From Agriotes lineatus (taxonomy: Eukaryota > Arthropoda > Insecta > Coleoptera > Elateridae): DNA of 64,000 nt. This document shows positions 1-11,598 of this stretch, piece after piece. The position numbers and the translations under genes were made by a program. The notes below the pieces were generated by a model. The model did no database searches. It worked only from the letters and a program-made list of their open reading frames with translations, and was not told the origin of the DNA. The DNA lies in NCBI GenBank assembly GCA_940337035.1, contig CALNHX010001943.1:1-64000 (forward strand). Direction: 5' to 3'. Positions within the stretch are counted from its first letter, which is position 1, and each line of letters opens with the position of its first letter.

Positions 1-2279
1 ATAATATGAACATGCATGTAACCTTCACTACTATTTCTAAGGCTACCGTGTATAATATTTTTACAGTACCTAGCTCAGGCATAACCTGCTGTTTTTGGTT
101 ATTATTTTGTTCGATACTTTGTAGTTCGTACTATATATTCACATCACGTTCCAGAAACGCCTGTTTTGCGCCCTCGATACTATTTTGACTTGAATACCTT
201 TTTTTAAATTTATTTATTTTAGTACTCAGCCAACAGCCGTTAGGCCAATTACAGGCTTTGCTGTACATTTTATAGGGACTTCCAACCCCAGTAACGACTG
301 TCATGACATCCGGGACCAACTATTTGCGTGTCAGCTGTACCACGAGGCGCCGTGAGATGCAGCCGTGGAACTCCCAAGTTCTGACCAGAACGACGACGAT
401 GGGCACAATAAGGAGCAAGTCTTTAAAAGACCACACTGATGTAATAGTGTTTATTTGAATTTGTTTGAGGTAAGGAAAGGAATCGAAGTTGCTCTATCGA
501 AATAGAAGTATAATGGCTAAACAATTTTCTTGAATTTGCCAGAAATAGATCCACCATCGCCAACGTTTAAACGACTATGAATTCTCTCTGTGTACATTTT
601 TAGCAGCTAAAATATAATCAATGCACATTGTTGTATTCTCGTTGAACTATCACCCATTATAACACTTGTTGACAAGTATTGCTTTAGAATTGGTGTGAGC
701 AAAAATATGAGGGTTGCCATCGTTACAGAGGGTCATTGTGGCATCAAGAGTAAATTGCAAATGCTCTTCTACTTTGATTCGTGGGACAGGACTTTCTGTT
801 GTACATTAATTTATAAGCTAACCACCGTAGTGTATTTATGTGCCCAATATAATTCTAAAAACATTTTGTTTAATTTGTTGTTTTTGAAGCCAACGTTTTC
901 AATGTCGAAATGTTTGAAGATCCTTCGTGAGTAGAAGTTTTTCAAGATTTATTTTTTTTTCAAAGATAATGTTGATTAATGTAATCATTGCTGTACAACC
1001 AGCATTTAAATGATAAATTTGTGAATACTGAAAAAGTTTTACTGCTAGTATCGTAACTAGAAAGCATGCATGTGGTGTATTGATAATTTAAAATCTAGCT
1101 ACATTGAAAACAGATATGTTATCGTTATGCAAATGCAGCAAAGGGTATTATTTGGTATGTGAAAACATGTCCTGATCGATATTATAGCTGTTTGCGAATT
1201 CATTTACCGCTGATACTTCCCCTTGTCACTATTCGACGTACCTACACTGCCAATTGTCAACATTTATTTGATGCGATTGTTAATTAGCCCTTAATGAATA
1301 AAAAATGGAATGTCTAGTGAAGACCGGCATATTAATTAAGTCTATTAGAACGTTGAACTGGGTGCAATTGCAGCTGGTTATAGTTGGATGTATATAGCTG
1401 CTAATTGAGGCGTAACCCAAGAATTAAATCTGGCCGCGAGTTTTGATCATCCTGGCAATTTTCTAAATTTATCTAGCAACTATGCAATTACTCGCCGTTT
1501 ATTTTTATGCGGCGCCTCGGCCAAAATTCCCATAGAACTCAATTATCCCGCCATAAAAATCTAAATCGGGCAAAAACGAGCTCTTTGTTTTTATTGGTAC
1601 TGCTCCGAACCGAAGCCGACCTAAAAAAGCATAGCAGATGTTGGCTTGTCATTGTCTTTGAGCCAGCACCGAACCATAAGATGAGCGAGCGGAGGCCCAT
1701 AGAAATCCAAATATAGGAAATTGAGGCTTTCAAATAATGGTCTCGATGAGACTATATTTAAAAAATGGTTATATATTGAAATTGAAAAAGCCCTAGTACT
1801 TTTTGAAAAAAATCGGAATTATGTTACTGATAAGTAACCTTTGCGACCTTATATAACGTAATCTTCCGATCGCACGACTCTGTGACCAAGGACAAAACTA
1901 CAAGAGGATCCTTGCGCCTCGAGCTAGTTTATTATTCATTTTTTGTGAATATTGACGCATTGCGCGACATACCATAAATTAAACCATGGTTAGTATAGAG
2001 CTGGTCCTTCTCTGGTAGACACCGGTACAATGCTCCTCGTATTAGAGCTGCTGTTTACCATATTTACATTTACAAGTTCACAACTAGTCCCTGCGAAACA
2101 CAGGCATGTCGACAACACAAGCACGGTGAGTTTTTTCTTATGTAACATTTGATTTTTCAAGCATTGACTTAACAGCCCCGTCCTCTGCCCCACCCTCCTA
2201 CAAGATCCCACAACGGGGACATCGAGTACCGCCTAACACGACTCGAGGTACTGCTGGTGGAAAAACTGGAAAACCTCCG

Positions 2280-3003
2280 AAGATGATAGATGAGATGACA
2301 CGAATACATGCCATATTATACCTACGGATTGCTATTGGAAAGATTGCAAGCTTCTGTGCACTGTTGCCAAGGAATAATCTCCGACTTGTCGAGGGTGTAC
2401 TGTCCGGGCACTGCAAACTAAATAAGCATACAAACAGGATGGACTAATTGAAGCCCAACGTGTCGAAGATGCAGCCTCGGGGACGCCACAGCAAAAAATT
2501 TTCTGTGTGAATGCCCTGCACATGCCCCAATCAAAATGTCCATGCTGGGATAATCCGCCCTGATGCTGGCCACTAATAACAGCATTTAAAAAAATAAATA
2601 CAGTTAGATTGCCTTAAGAATAAAGTACAGTACAACCTCGTTAAGTGGGCCTCCTTTAAGTCTGCTCTCCGGGTAACCCGAACCGGTTTAGGAAAAACGT
2701 AAACAGAAATTAACAAGCTCTTTCCGCAAAACTTAGACATACATACATACCTGTACAACCAACAGTTGTATTTTTTTGTTGTATTGTGAAGTGTCAATAG
2801 TTTAAAAGCGTTTTTATCCTTAATATAAAAAATTATTGAAAGTATATTTTTATTTTTCATTTTTTTCTGCTCTCTTTCCGGCTAACCCGGATTTTCGATA
2901 TGCCGGATCGGCCGCGGTCCCGGCTGGTCCGCCTTAACGAGGTTATACTTAATGGATTTAATTCAACATCCACTGAAGGTTTTTAAAATCATATGTTATT
3001 CCT
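2280..3003 (+). repeat. Dispersed copy of the LINE-tail/MITE array unit
   Basis: From GATGAGATGACACGAATAC onward this matches the units at 9606-12640 through the MITE and the following TTTAAAATCATATGTTATTC. It encodes the same decayed LINE C-terminus (LRLVEG, GHCKL, KHTNRM). It has extra damage: one G is lost in the GGGACT of the array, and AGCAAAA is inserted before TTTTCTGTGTG. An identical copy lies at 39785-40508. Confidence 0.85.
2628..2949. mobile_element. pogo/Tigger-like MITE
   Basis: A ~320-bp element has inverted ends built on AGTACAACCTCGTTAAG. The left end reads CAGTACAACCTCGTTAAG and the right end reads CTTAACGAGGTTATACT, flanked by TA. Subterminal GC-rich blocks (CCGGGTAACCCG and CCGGCTAACCCGG) are also mirrored. 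The terminus and TA target fit the pogo/Tigger group of Tc1/mariner. There is no coding capacity, so it is non-autonomous. Confidence 0.75.
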
Positions 3004-3282
3004 TCTTTACTTAATATTACAGTTTTAATTAAGAACTAACCTTGCATTCAGTTGTTGACAAGTGTCCCCGAAAGTGAAAAGGGCGATGCCTCTGTGGCGT
3101 TACGACAACGGCTTCCTTCTATGGGAGATGCCGTAAACCTTTGGTGATGCTGCCCAGTTGATTTGATACCTTCGTAGTCTTTGTTCCCACTCAAGAATTT
3201 CTTTCTGGCGGCGGCGAATAATGTAGGCCAACAACTTACTATTTTGTCCACTTTAGTGCCTTTATTAGCACTCGTCGTACCT

Positions 3283-3730
3283 CGGTTAATGAGGGACGAC
3301 ACACGCACGAGTCGCCAGTTTTGTTACGACTGCCTGAGTTTACTTTCGCCCCGCGCATCACTGGCTTTGTTCTATATATGACTTCACTGCTGGAAATCTG
3401 CTGCCTTGCAAAATCAGTACCGCACTCGCGAGGCACTTAATTAATACGTATAAGAAATACGGTTCAGCCTTATTACTGACAGTATATGAAAAAAATATAT
3501 GAAATATATGTATAAATATGGTAACTACACGAATTGGTCAATTACAGTTCTTAATAGCTATTCCAATTATTATTTTTCCTGTGTACTTTAGTAGTTCCTG
3601 AAAACAATTTTTCAGTTCTACTTTATTTTTTTGTAGAGGATATGCTTCTACAAAGAAAGGCAATGACTTCTAGGCATACGTTCGCGTTTGGAAAGCTAGG
3701 GCAAATTTATAACCTCATTGAACCACTATT
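3283..3730. other. No gene seen
   Basis: Sequence to the right of the duplicated segment and to the left of the LINE fragment. Short frames on both strands show no recognisable domain. This is the segment missing after the LINE insertion in copy B. Confidence 0.5.
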
Positions 3731-3902
3731 TAGTTGTCGCATTTTCCACCAGTGGAACATAAGTTGATAATGTGAACCATTGGTTTTGTTACGTGTGTAT
3801 ATGTTTTTTTTTATTAACAAGTTAGAAATATCATTTAGATCAGAGAAGTGAGTGCTTTTTAGTGTTTTAATTTGTTTCTCAATTTCACTTCGGTAACCGG
3901 TG
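3731..3902 (-). pseudogene. LINE RT fragment left of piggyBac
   Basis: On the minus strand from 3902 the codons read LTPVTEVKLRNKLKH then a stop. A shifted frame gives SDLNDISN and then KPMVHIINLC. These align in order with residues 137-186 of the RT frame at 41017-43014 (LLPITENEI, DGISN, KPLVHITNLC). It is the continuation of the LINE interrupted by piggyBac, with at least two frameshifts. Nothing LINE-like is seen further left. Confidence 0.75.
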
Positions 3903-4069
3903 TTAACCCACTAGAGACTACTGTCTAAATTTTCATACGATATTTAGTGTTGTTTTAAACCTTTACAGTTTTTTAGCTAGTTTAGTTATCGATTCACAGG
4001 TGGCGGCATATGCTGTAGAACAGCCTGTTTTATCATTTTCATTTGAGTTAGTTATTTGTTAAGTGCAAA

Positions 4070-6329
4070 ATGGATTCACAGAAGCGAAAAAAAACTAGTG
4101 ATTCTGCAGAAATGTCAAAATGGGAGCTAAGGTAAGTAATATAATCCTAAATTTTTCTATGTATCAATTTATTTAAAATATTTCCATTGGAATTTGTACT
4201 TATATATTCATAAAATAATATGTAAACTAAAGGGTCATAATAGAGTAAGGTTATGTGGTATTTTTTTAAGGTTAAAGTTGCATGTATAAATATTCATACG
4301 GTAGGCTTTGAAGTATATAACATGTCTATAAGATTTAATAATGTTTTATATTAGATTTTTATAATAGTGTAAGTTTGAAATTTTAAGAATATTAGTAATA
4401 AAAATATTTAAAATATATTTATAATAATAATAATAATAATAATAATTTAGAAATAAATAATAAATAAACATATATGAATTGTTTATTTATTAAACTTTTC
4501 TTTCCTCAGGAGACCTCTTACAACAGAAGAACTTTTGACTCTGCTAGAAGAACCTGATGCTGAAACTCAATTAGCTGATGCAGAAAGCATCGACTTCACT
4601 CTGTTTCCTCCTGAGCAAGATAATGACACTGATGAGGATGATGTTGGCGAGGAGGAGTGTGAAGTAAATGAAAATAATATTCATCTACTAGGTAAGGGCG
4701 TTCTAGCTCAAACTTCTCAAGTTCAAATTATAACGAGCAACAGTGAGAAACGCCACATTTTACCCAAAGAATCATCCGATTTTGATGATAAAAATAATTC
4801 TCTCCAAAGCCCCACTACTTCGAAAAAAAGTAAAACAGTAAATAATTCACAAAGTAAACGAACTTGGGGTAGCTTCGATTTGCGTTTAGAAAAAAAAGAT
4901 GATGCAGTTTATAAAACAAAGCATATGAACGAACCTAGGCCCCATATTATTGAAACTATGTTACTAGAAGGTGCGACTCCATTACAGTTTTTCCAATTAT
5001 TTTGGGATGAGGAATTTATTCAGCATGTTTGCGAAGAATCAACAAAATATGCTAAATATAAATATTCTGACAACAATTTTCAGGTGTCAGTCGAAGACAT
5101 GTATAAATTACCGGCAATTTTGATTGTATCAGGTTACAATAAACTACCAAACAGAAAAATGTATTGGCAGACTCAATCCGATGTTCACAATGCAGCTATG
5201 ATCTATGTCACGTGACCGGTTCTTGACAATTTTTAAATATTTTTATTTTTCTGACAACAATGTGACAAATAATCAAGATAGATCACGAAAAGTAAGACCT
5301 CTTCTAACACATATTGACGCTAAGTTTAAAAAATATGCTGAGCCATTGCCAAAAACTTATTCATTTGACGAGGCAATGGAACCGTATTATGGGCGACACC
5401 ACATGAAGCAATTTATAAGAGGTAAACCTATTAGGTTTGGGTTTAAATTTTGGTGTTTAAACAAATCTAATGGATATTGTACAAGATTCAAATTATACGA
5501 AGGAAAAGAAGAACGTGACAAAAATATGGGACTAGGCAGTTCTGTTACAGTAAATATGGTGAACAATTTTGTACCCCAAAACAGTTACATATTTATAGAT
5601 AATTACTTCAACTCACTGAAATTGCTCGAACACACGACTTCGAAACATATTTATATCACAGGGACTATACGAGCCGACAGGATTGAGAAAGCACCATTGA
5701 AAGATTTAAAGAAGCAGAATCGAGGTTCCTATCATGTTATGAAAGATGAAGTAAGCGGTATAACACTTTACCGTTGGCATGATAATAACCAGGTGACCAT
5801 GGCAACAAATCGTACTGATTTTTTGACTCAAACGGAAACAAAATGTTTGCGGTATAGTTCTACATCAAAAAGAAAAATTGAAGTTCCACAACCTTCAATA
5901 ATTGCTGAATACAACAGTTCAATGGGTGGTGTTGATCTTTTTGATCAGTTTAGAGGTGCATATAGAGTCAACATTAGAAGCAAGAAATGGTACTGGCCAA
6001 TCGTGCGCTTTTGCATAAATGGAGCTCTAGTGAATGCATGGCTGTTATATAGATATATAAAGCCTGGAATTCCACAACTAGATTTTATAAGAAGAGTGAC
6101 AATACCAATCCTATCAGCACCAATCGTTCCAAGGATAAGAATGGTAGCTCCTCATAGAAATTCCAATGTGCTAAACGAAGTGCGTTTTGATAGGAAGGAC
6201 CATTGGCCAGCCAAAAATCCTACTCAGAGAAGATGTGCCAAGTGCAAGAAGGCTGTCACACATATATGTACAAAGTGTAAAGTTGGGTTGCACATTAGTT
6301 GCTTTATAGAATACCATACCAAACCTTAG
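4070..6329 (+). pseudogene. piggyBac transposase, one intron, one frameshift
   Basis: Cut-and-paste transposase of the DDE_Tnp_1_7 (piggyBac) family. Exon 1 is 4070-4131 (MDSQKRKKTSDSAEMSKWEL). A GTAAGT donor at 4132 and a TTTCTTTCCTCAG acceptor ending at 4509 join in phase to RPLTTEELLTLLEEPD, which is the start of the long frame at 4511. The first long frame ends at 5215 (NAAMIYVT, stop). The protein continues one base out of register from 5202 (MSRDRFL), so one extra base lies around 5198-5205. In the C-terminal piece the catalytic Asp are at residues 55 (SFDEAM), 132 (IDNYF) and 244/247 (GGVDLFDQ). The cysteine-rich end is complete: Cys 344, 347, 355, 358, His 363, Cys 366, His 371. Apart from the shift it looks functional, so the insertion is fairly young. 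Confidence 0.92.
4421..4446. repeat. (ATA)n microsatellite in the piggyBac intron
   Basis: About nine ATA/TAA repeats lie within the predicted 378-bp intron, 60 bases before the acceptor. Confidence 0.9.
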
Positions 6330-6529
6330 CATGTATATTTAAGAAATAATAAAGATACCTGTTATGAAAGCCTAGCGTATGATTTTTTAGACATCCTTAA
6401 AATTATAGTAAAAAAATAAATATTCAGAAAAAAATTTCAAAACTATTTTATTCAGATGATATTTAAGTGTACTTTAAATGTTGATAACTTTTTGACTTGA
6501 AATCCTTATAGCAGTCCTTAATGGGTTAA

Positions 6530-7960
6530 ATAAATTAAATTTGGATAATGTTTTTCAGGTTAGTAGATGTTATCAGTTTTATTTATTTCTTTCGCCATAT
6601 CAATTGCAACATTCTGGAATTATTTGTTAAAGCGATTGGATTTTTCTTTATCATCAGTTATTGGTTCGTCAACGTCATCAGTTACGGAACCAATACACCC
6701 ATCACTAATTGAAGCATTAGATTTATCAATTGCCATTTTTTTTTAGATTGCCATTCACTCACCTCAATTTATTTCTATAATAATTTTCTTTCGTGATTCT
6801 TATTAGGTTGGTTAAAAAATTCCGGTATTTTCGATAATATCTGAGAAGCTGATTTTTATAAGGATTACGTAGAAATTGTTTACTTAATTTATCTCTAGTT
6901 CGTAGGGAATTTAATATACCATTTGTCATCCCTAGTTTTAATTTATTAAATTTAGCTTTAATTTTGATATTAATTTCTGAATTTGATATATGTGTTTTGA
7001 GTGCATTCATAAATATTAATTGGACAGCATTATGAGGATCCTGTAGTTTGAGCACTTCCATCAAATTTTCGTTACTAAGAAGGTTATTTAGTTAATCAAA
7101 ATCAAGCTGTATTTGAAAATTATTATTTATAATAGGATTTGAATGATTGTTGTTACTACAGTTGAATTGTTTTATGATTAATGCAGTAGGGTAGTGATCC
7201 GTCACTTGTGATTCAATGACAACAGGGTATAACGAATCAATTATTTGTTAATTACATTTAACAAAATTGATCAAAGCAACTTTTGGAAAGTACCGGAAAA
7301 TACAGTAACCCTTGTATGTTTTTGCAAGTATGTAAAGTAACGAAATTCATTAAGAAGATTTAAATAGTTGGTTGTTATAGGATCATTCGTTTCCAGAATG
7401 TCAGTGTTGATATCACTGGTTAAGATTTCGATTTGTTGATTAAATCCCTTCAGTTTCATTTCAAGATCTCGCAAAACCCATCCACACTGCTGGAAGACGG
7501 TCGATAAGCAGCCGTGATAGCAATAGATACCAAATTTATATTACCACTTAAACGAACGTGGTTAATATCAGAATTAGTTTCAATAATGTTATGTTTAATA
7601 GAATTCCTAACAAACACTACCACATCATCGTTCTGATTAAAGTTACGGTCATTATAATAAATACTGTAATTAGGTAAGTTGTACTTTTCACTTCCATCTT
7701 GTATTTTCCACGTCTTTGTGAGAATAATAATGTCAAATTTTGTTCTTAATGCCCCAAGTTGAATTAAGAGTTCATATTAATTTTCTATTAATACTTCGTA
7801 TGTTCATCTGAAAAATTGAGATTAAAGCAATACTCCCCTCAAAAATATTATTGAATTGATTTATATCAGACGTACTTGTGCCGGTTATATTGTAACCAAT
7901 ATCAAAAAAGTTATTCATACTGCAATTGAAAATAAACTGTTAATTTGTAGTTAATGAGAA
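6530..7960 (-). pseudogene. LINE ORF2 remnant: endonuclease and RT start
   Basis: Minus-strand fragments align in order with the LINE at 40787-44800. They are NMNIRSIN near 7800, the endonuclease strand EILTSDINTDILETND (7271-7474; compare EIIAGDINVDILEPD), and the RT entry MTNGILNSLRTRDKLSKQ (6759-7064; compare MTNGILNSIRHRDKVSKK). Below 6759 it continues as FNK, stop, FQNVAIDMAKEINKTDN up to the piggyBac. Multiple stops and frameshifts make it non-functional. Confidence 0.8.
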
Positions 7961-8070
7961 AAAATTAAATATATGAATGAATAAAGTAAAAAGGTAGTTA
8001 GAACTAAGAACTAAATTGATAATGTAATTAAACTAGTAAGTTACGTTTGACCGCAGTGCAGCATCTGGCC

Positions 8071-8671
8071 TCATTTATCTACATCACTTTCTATTTTCAT
8101 CAAATCCTGATAAGTTATCACTTTATGCACCCATCCGTTATCCTTTATACATATCACACCATTGAAAGTCCACACATTTCTTACACCAAATCTGTTGATA
8201 GCTGAGTTCAAAATGTCCACTCGCATGGCTGTTAAATCTTCTGTAATTAGAAAACCGGAATCTTTCAATAGGGACGTATTGCGAAAAACCGAGTCACGTA
8301 AATATCGATTTACAAATTTCACTAGAATGGGCCTTTGTTTGTTATTCATGTTTCTTCTAACACGATGACTAATCTCAACAGAATGAACTGGAACTTTAAT
8401 TTGGAGTTGTTGATTACAGAAGTTGCTGATAGCTTCATTCGTATCTTCAATCTTGTTCTCATTAACCTCAAAAATTCTAAGACTATTGCGCCGTTCCGCA
8501 TTGTTCCAGTTCTTTGATCTTATTATTCGCTTTCAATAATTGATCCTCCAGATTATTAATAATTTCAATATATGGTCTGAACAAATCGTTGATTATTTTC
8601 TCAATTGTGTCACTAATTTTGTTGCTTAGGGCTTCGATAATTATATCCGACTGTAGAACTGTTCCCACCAC
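8071..8671 (-). pseudogene. LINE ORF1 (coiled coil plus RRM-like) remnant
   Basis: The upstream piece (8483-8671) has a heptad-like coiled coil (IIEALSNKISDTIEKI, NLEDQLLKANNKIKELE) ending near ELEQ. The downstream piece (8071-8349) has RPILVKFVNRYLRDSVFRN and LITEDLTAMRVDIL, matching RPIIVKFVNRSIRNEIYRN and LIREDLTQVRASIL of the second LINE. This is the nucleic-acid-binding ORF1 type of L1-like and some CR1/Jockey-like elements. The two pieces are in different frames. Confidence 0.75.
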
Positions 8672-8770
8672 TCTATGTATTAGTGTGTCTTCATCACCGT
8701 TAGTGCTATTAGATGGCAGCAGATTCCTATCACCACCCTTTGTATAAACACTTATATTAACAGGTGATAA

Positions 8771-9370
8771 AGTGATAATAATTATTTATTAAAGCATTGG
8801 TTGATCTTGATTTATAGAATAGCCACTATACTGCTATGCGTCTATTCGCTTTCATTGTTCATCAACAACTACTAGCTCTAAAATCTCCTCCATCCTGTTG
8901 GCTCTCATGAATTTTACTAGGTTTACGTTCTTGTTTTAGCTTGTCTGGTCACCTTTTGCCGTCTCTTTAGATTCTCCAATCACAAAGGGGTTTGCTCGTG
9001 ACGTATGCGTGATGTCAGTATACCGTAGTTTGCGCCTCGGCTTTGGGTTGCACCAACCAAGAATGCCTGAACATGGGCTTGTCCAGTGCCGGTTCTAGGA
9101 ATCATATTTAAATATATCCATACATTTATTCATAGAACAGTGCTTTTCCAACTGTTACTTTACTTTGGTGTAAAAATACAGAAACATTAGGTAAATTCAG
9201 GCATCAGATCTCACAGAACCCCACAAAAAAGATATCCCAATGTTATAGATTCAAAACATTTCAAAAATCACAGATACCCAACCATAAAGTTGTCTCAAGA
9301 GTGATATTCAAGTGCTACTGCTAATGTTCTAGAACCTGTTTGAGTCAACGAACATGCTAGCCTATGTGGA
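8771..9370. other. No gene seen
   Basis: Non-coding sequence between the LINE 5' end and the array. It contains a TGACGTATGCGTGATGTCAG stretch near 8999 but no reading frame or repeat that I can assign. Confidence 0.5.
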
Positions 9371-9472
9371 TATAAGTGTGCTGATGGTCCGGCAAGACAA
9401 GGGCCAAAGCGTTCCTTCTTTGGTCTCAAACCTGCAAAATAAATACAGTTAGATTGCCGTAAGAATAAAGTA

Positions 9473-9575
9473 CAGTACATTTTTCATTTTTTTCTGTTCT
9501 CTTTCCGGCTAACCCGGATTTTCGATATGCCGGATCGGTCGCGGTCCCGGCTGGTCCGACTTAACGAGGTTGTAC
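9473..9575. mobile_element. pogo-like MITE, internally deleted copy
   Basis: The left terminus is reduced to CAGTACA and jumps to TTTTTCATTTTTTCTG. The right half (CCGGCTAACCCGG to CTTAACGAGGTTGTACT) is intact. It belongs to array unit 0. Confidence 0.7.
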
Positions 9576-9985
9576 TTAATGGATTTAATTCAACATCCAC
9601 TGAATGTTAACGGATTTTTGAAAGCATAATTTATTTTGGGACCTTTCTCTAGTTTCAGAAAATCGCATATGGTAAGAACTAACGGTATTTTTAAATGTTG
9701 AAGTACCTTACTACGCCCCACATATCCGGAACTTTGCCTAAGTATATAAGAAACCTCTGATCAAGTCCCTCTGGAAGTTTCGATGGTTCTAAATGCGTTT
9801 AAAACTAATCAAGTAAGGTAAATTCTTCTTCATGTATGTCAAATAACGCACTCGGGAGCAGCGATTTATCCTTTTTGTTTATTTAGAAAAATAATATGTG
9901 GATATAAGTGTGCTGATGGTCCGGCAAGACAAGGCCAAAACGTTCCTTCTTTGGTCTCGAACCTGCAATAGCTCTTTCATCGGCT

Positions 9986-10303
9986 TTGTTCAATATCACA
10001 ATTAGTCAAAAAAGAGCTGCAACAGCAATTATTATAAATGAGATGACACGAATACATGCCATATTATACATACGGATTGCTATTGGACAGATTGCAAGCT
10101 TCTGTGCACTGTTGCCAAGGAATAATCTCCGACTTGTCGAGGGTTTACTGTCCGGACACTGCAAGCTAACTAAGCATACAAACAGGATGGGACTAATTGA
10201 AGCCCAACGTGTCGAAGATGCAGCCTCGGGGACGCCAATTTTCTGTGTGAATGCCCTGCACATGCGCCAATCAAAATATCCATGCTGGGATAATCCGGCC
10301 TGA
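9986..10303 (+). pseudogene. LINE RNase H tail and C-terminal zinc motif, unit 1
   Basis: The frame contains NNLRLVEGLLSGHCKLTKH and NRMGLIEAQ, a signature seen just downstream of RNase H in I/R1-group LINEs. Upstream (from about 9900) ARQG and GLEPAIALSSA resemble the RNase H end (ADELARQG, GPEP). After IEAQ the conserved line moves to another frame: TCRRCSLGDANFLCECPAHA, the expected CX2C...CEC zinc motif. The printed frame ends in DNPA. It is a decayed fragment, not a host gene. Confidence 0.75.
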
Positions 10304-10367
10304 TGCTGGCCACTAATAAGAGCATTTAAAAAAATAAATACAGTTAGATTGCCGTAAGAATAAAGTA

Positions 10368-10682
10368 CAGTACAACCTCGTTAAGTGGGCCCCCTTTAAG
10401 TCTGCTCTCTGGGTAACCCGAACCGGTTTAGGAAAAACGTAAACAGAAATTAACAAGCTCTTTCCGCAAAAATTAAACATACATACATACCTGTACAACC
10501 AACAGTTGTAGTTTTTTGTTTTATTGTGATGTGTCAATACTTTAAAACCGTTTTTCTCCGTAATCTAGGAAATTATTGAAAGTATATTTTCATTTTTTTC
10601 TGCTCTCTTTCCGGCTAACCCGGATTTTCGATATGCCGGATCGGCCGCGGTCCCGGCTGGTCCGACTTAACGAGGTTGTACT
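10368..10682. mobile_element. pogo-like MITE, unit 1
   Basis: Left end CAGTACAACCTCGTTAAGTG and right end CGACTTAACGAGGTTGTACT form a clean inverted pair flanked by TA. This is the best-preserved pair of ends in the window. Confidence 0.8.
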
Positions 10683-11216
10683 TAATGGATTTAATTCAAC
10701 ATCCACTGAAGGTTTTTAAAATCATATGTTATTCTTTTGGAAGCCACCTTGGATTTCTTCTAGTGACTGCAGTTATACTAGCAATTTGTGATTGATTTTG
10801 TAGGTTATTTTTAAATAGCGATTATTTTGAAATAATGTTAACGGATTTTTGAAAGCATAATTTATTTTGGGACCTTTCTCTATTTTCAGAAAATCGCATA
10901 TGGTAAGAACTAACGGTATTTTTAAATGTTGAAGCACCTTACTACGCCCCGCATATTCGGTACTTTGCCTAATTATATAAGAAATCTCTGATCAAGGCTT
11001 TCTGGAAGTTTCGATGGTTCTAAATGCGTTTAAAACTAATCAAGTAAGGTAATTCTTCTTCATGTATGTCAAATAACGCACTCGGGAGCAGCGATTCATC
11101 CTTTTTGTTTATTTAGAAAAATATTATGTGGATATAAGTGTGCTGATGGTCCGGCAAGACAAGGGCCAAAGCGTTCCTTCTTTGGTCTCGAACCTGCAAT
11201 AGCTCTTTCATCGGCT

Positions 11217-11534
11217 TTGTTCAATATCATAGTTAGTCAAAAAAGAGCTGCAACAGCAATTATGAAGGATGAGATGACACGAATACATGCCATATTATAC
11301 CTACGGATTGCTATTGGACAGATTGCAAGCTTCTGTGCACTGTTGTCAAGGAATAATCTCCGACTTGTCGAGGGTCTACTGTCCGGGCACTGCAAGCTAA
11401 CTAAGCATACAAACAGGATGGGACTAATTGAAGCCCAACGTGTCGAAGATGCAGCCTCGGGGACGCCAATTTTCTGTGTGAATGCCCTGCACATGCGCCA
11501 ATCAAAATATCCATGCTGGGATAATCCGGCCTGA
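11217..11534 (+). pseudogene. LINE RNase H tail and C-terminal zinc motif, unit 2
   Basis: Same frame as unit 1 with a few residue changes (SRNNLRLVEG, NIIVSQKRAATAIM). It shows the same switch of the conserved line into the TCRRC frame after IEAQ. The shared frameshift shows that the units were copied after the LINE had already decayed. Confidence 0.75.
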
Positions 11535-11598
11535 TGCTGGCCACTAATAAGAGCATTTTAAAAAATAAATACAGTTAGATTGCCGTAAGAATAAAGTA

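Larger units (their letters stand above)
1..3282. repeat. 3.28-kb duplicated segment, copy A
   Basis: This stretch matches 37506-40787 at a constant offset of 37505 from the first base to 3282, so there is no net insertion or deletion. I counted about a dozen single-base differences (for example at 91, 341, 490, 606, 972, 1318 and 2249 or nearby), which is roughly 99.6% identity. The window opens inside the repeat, so its left limit is unknown. No convincing gene is visible; short frames here are identical in both copies and resemble nothing I know. The last 720 bases hold a LINE-tail/MITE unit also found in the 9.4-12.6 kb array. Confidence 0.95.
3903..6529 (+). mobile_element. piggyBac element with TTAA target duplication
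   Basis: The element proper is 3907-6525, with TTAA at 3903-3906 and 6526-6529. The left end is CCCACTAGAGACTAC. The right end read inward is CCCATTAAGGACTGC, 11 of 15 identical. It carries one transposase gene with an intron. The flanks are halves of one LINE reading frame, which fixes the ends independently of the repeats. Length (2619 bp) is normal for an autonomous piggyBac. Confidence 0.93.
3731..8770 (-). mobile_element. Decayed LINE (CR1/Jockey group) split by piggyBac
   Basis: Reading the minus strand from 8770 leftward gives an L1-like ORF1, an endonuclease and the start of an RT, all frameshifted. They are recognisable against the better-kept LINE at 40787-44800. The RT line continues to 6530, is broken by the piggyBac at 3903-6529, and resumes at 3902. 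Across the junction it reads NPNLIYL then TPVTEVK, matching NPNTIYLLPITENEI of the other LINE. Similarity fades near 3731 (KPMVHIINLC against KPLVHITNLC), so the catalytic RT core and 3' end are missing. Confidence 0.85.
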
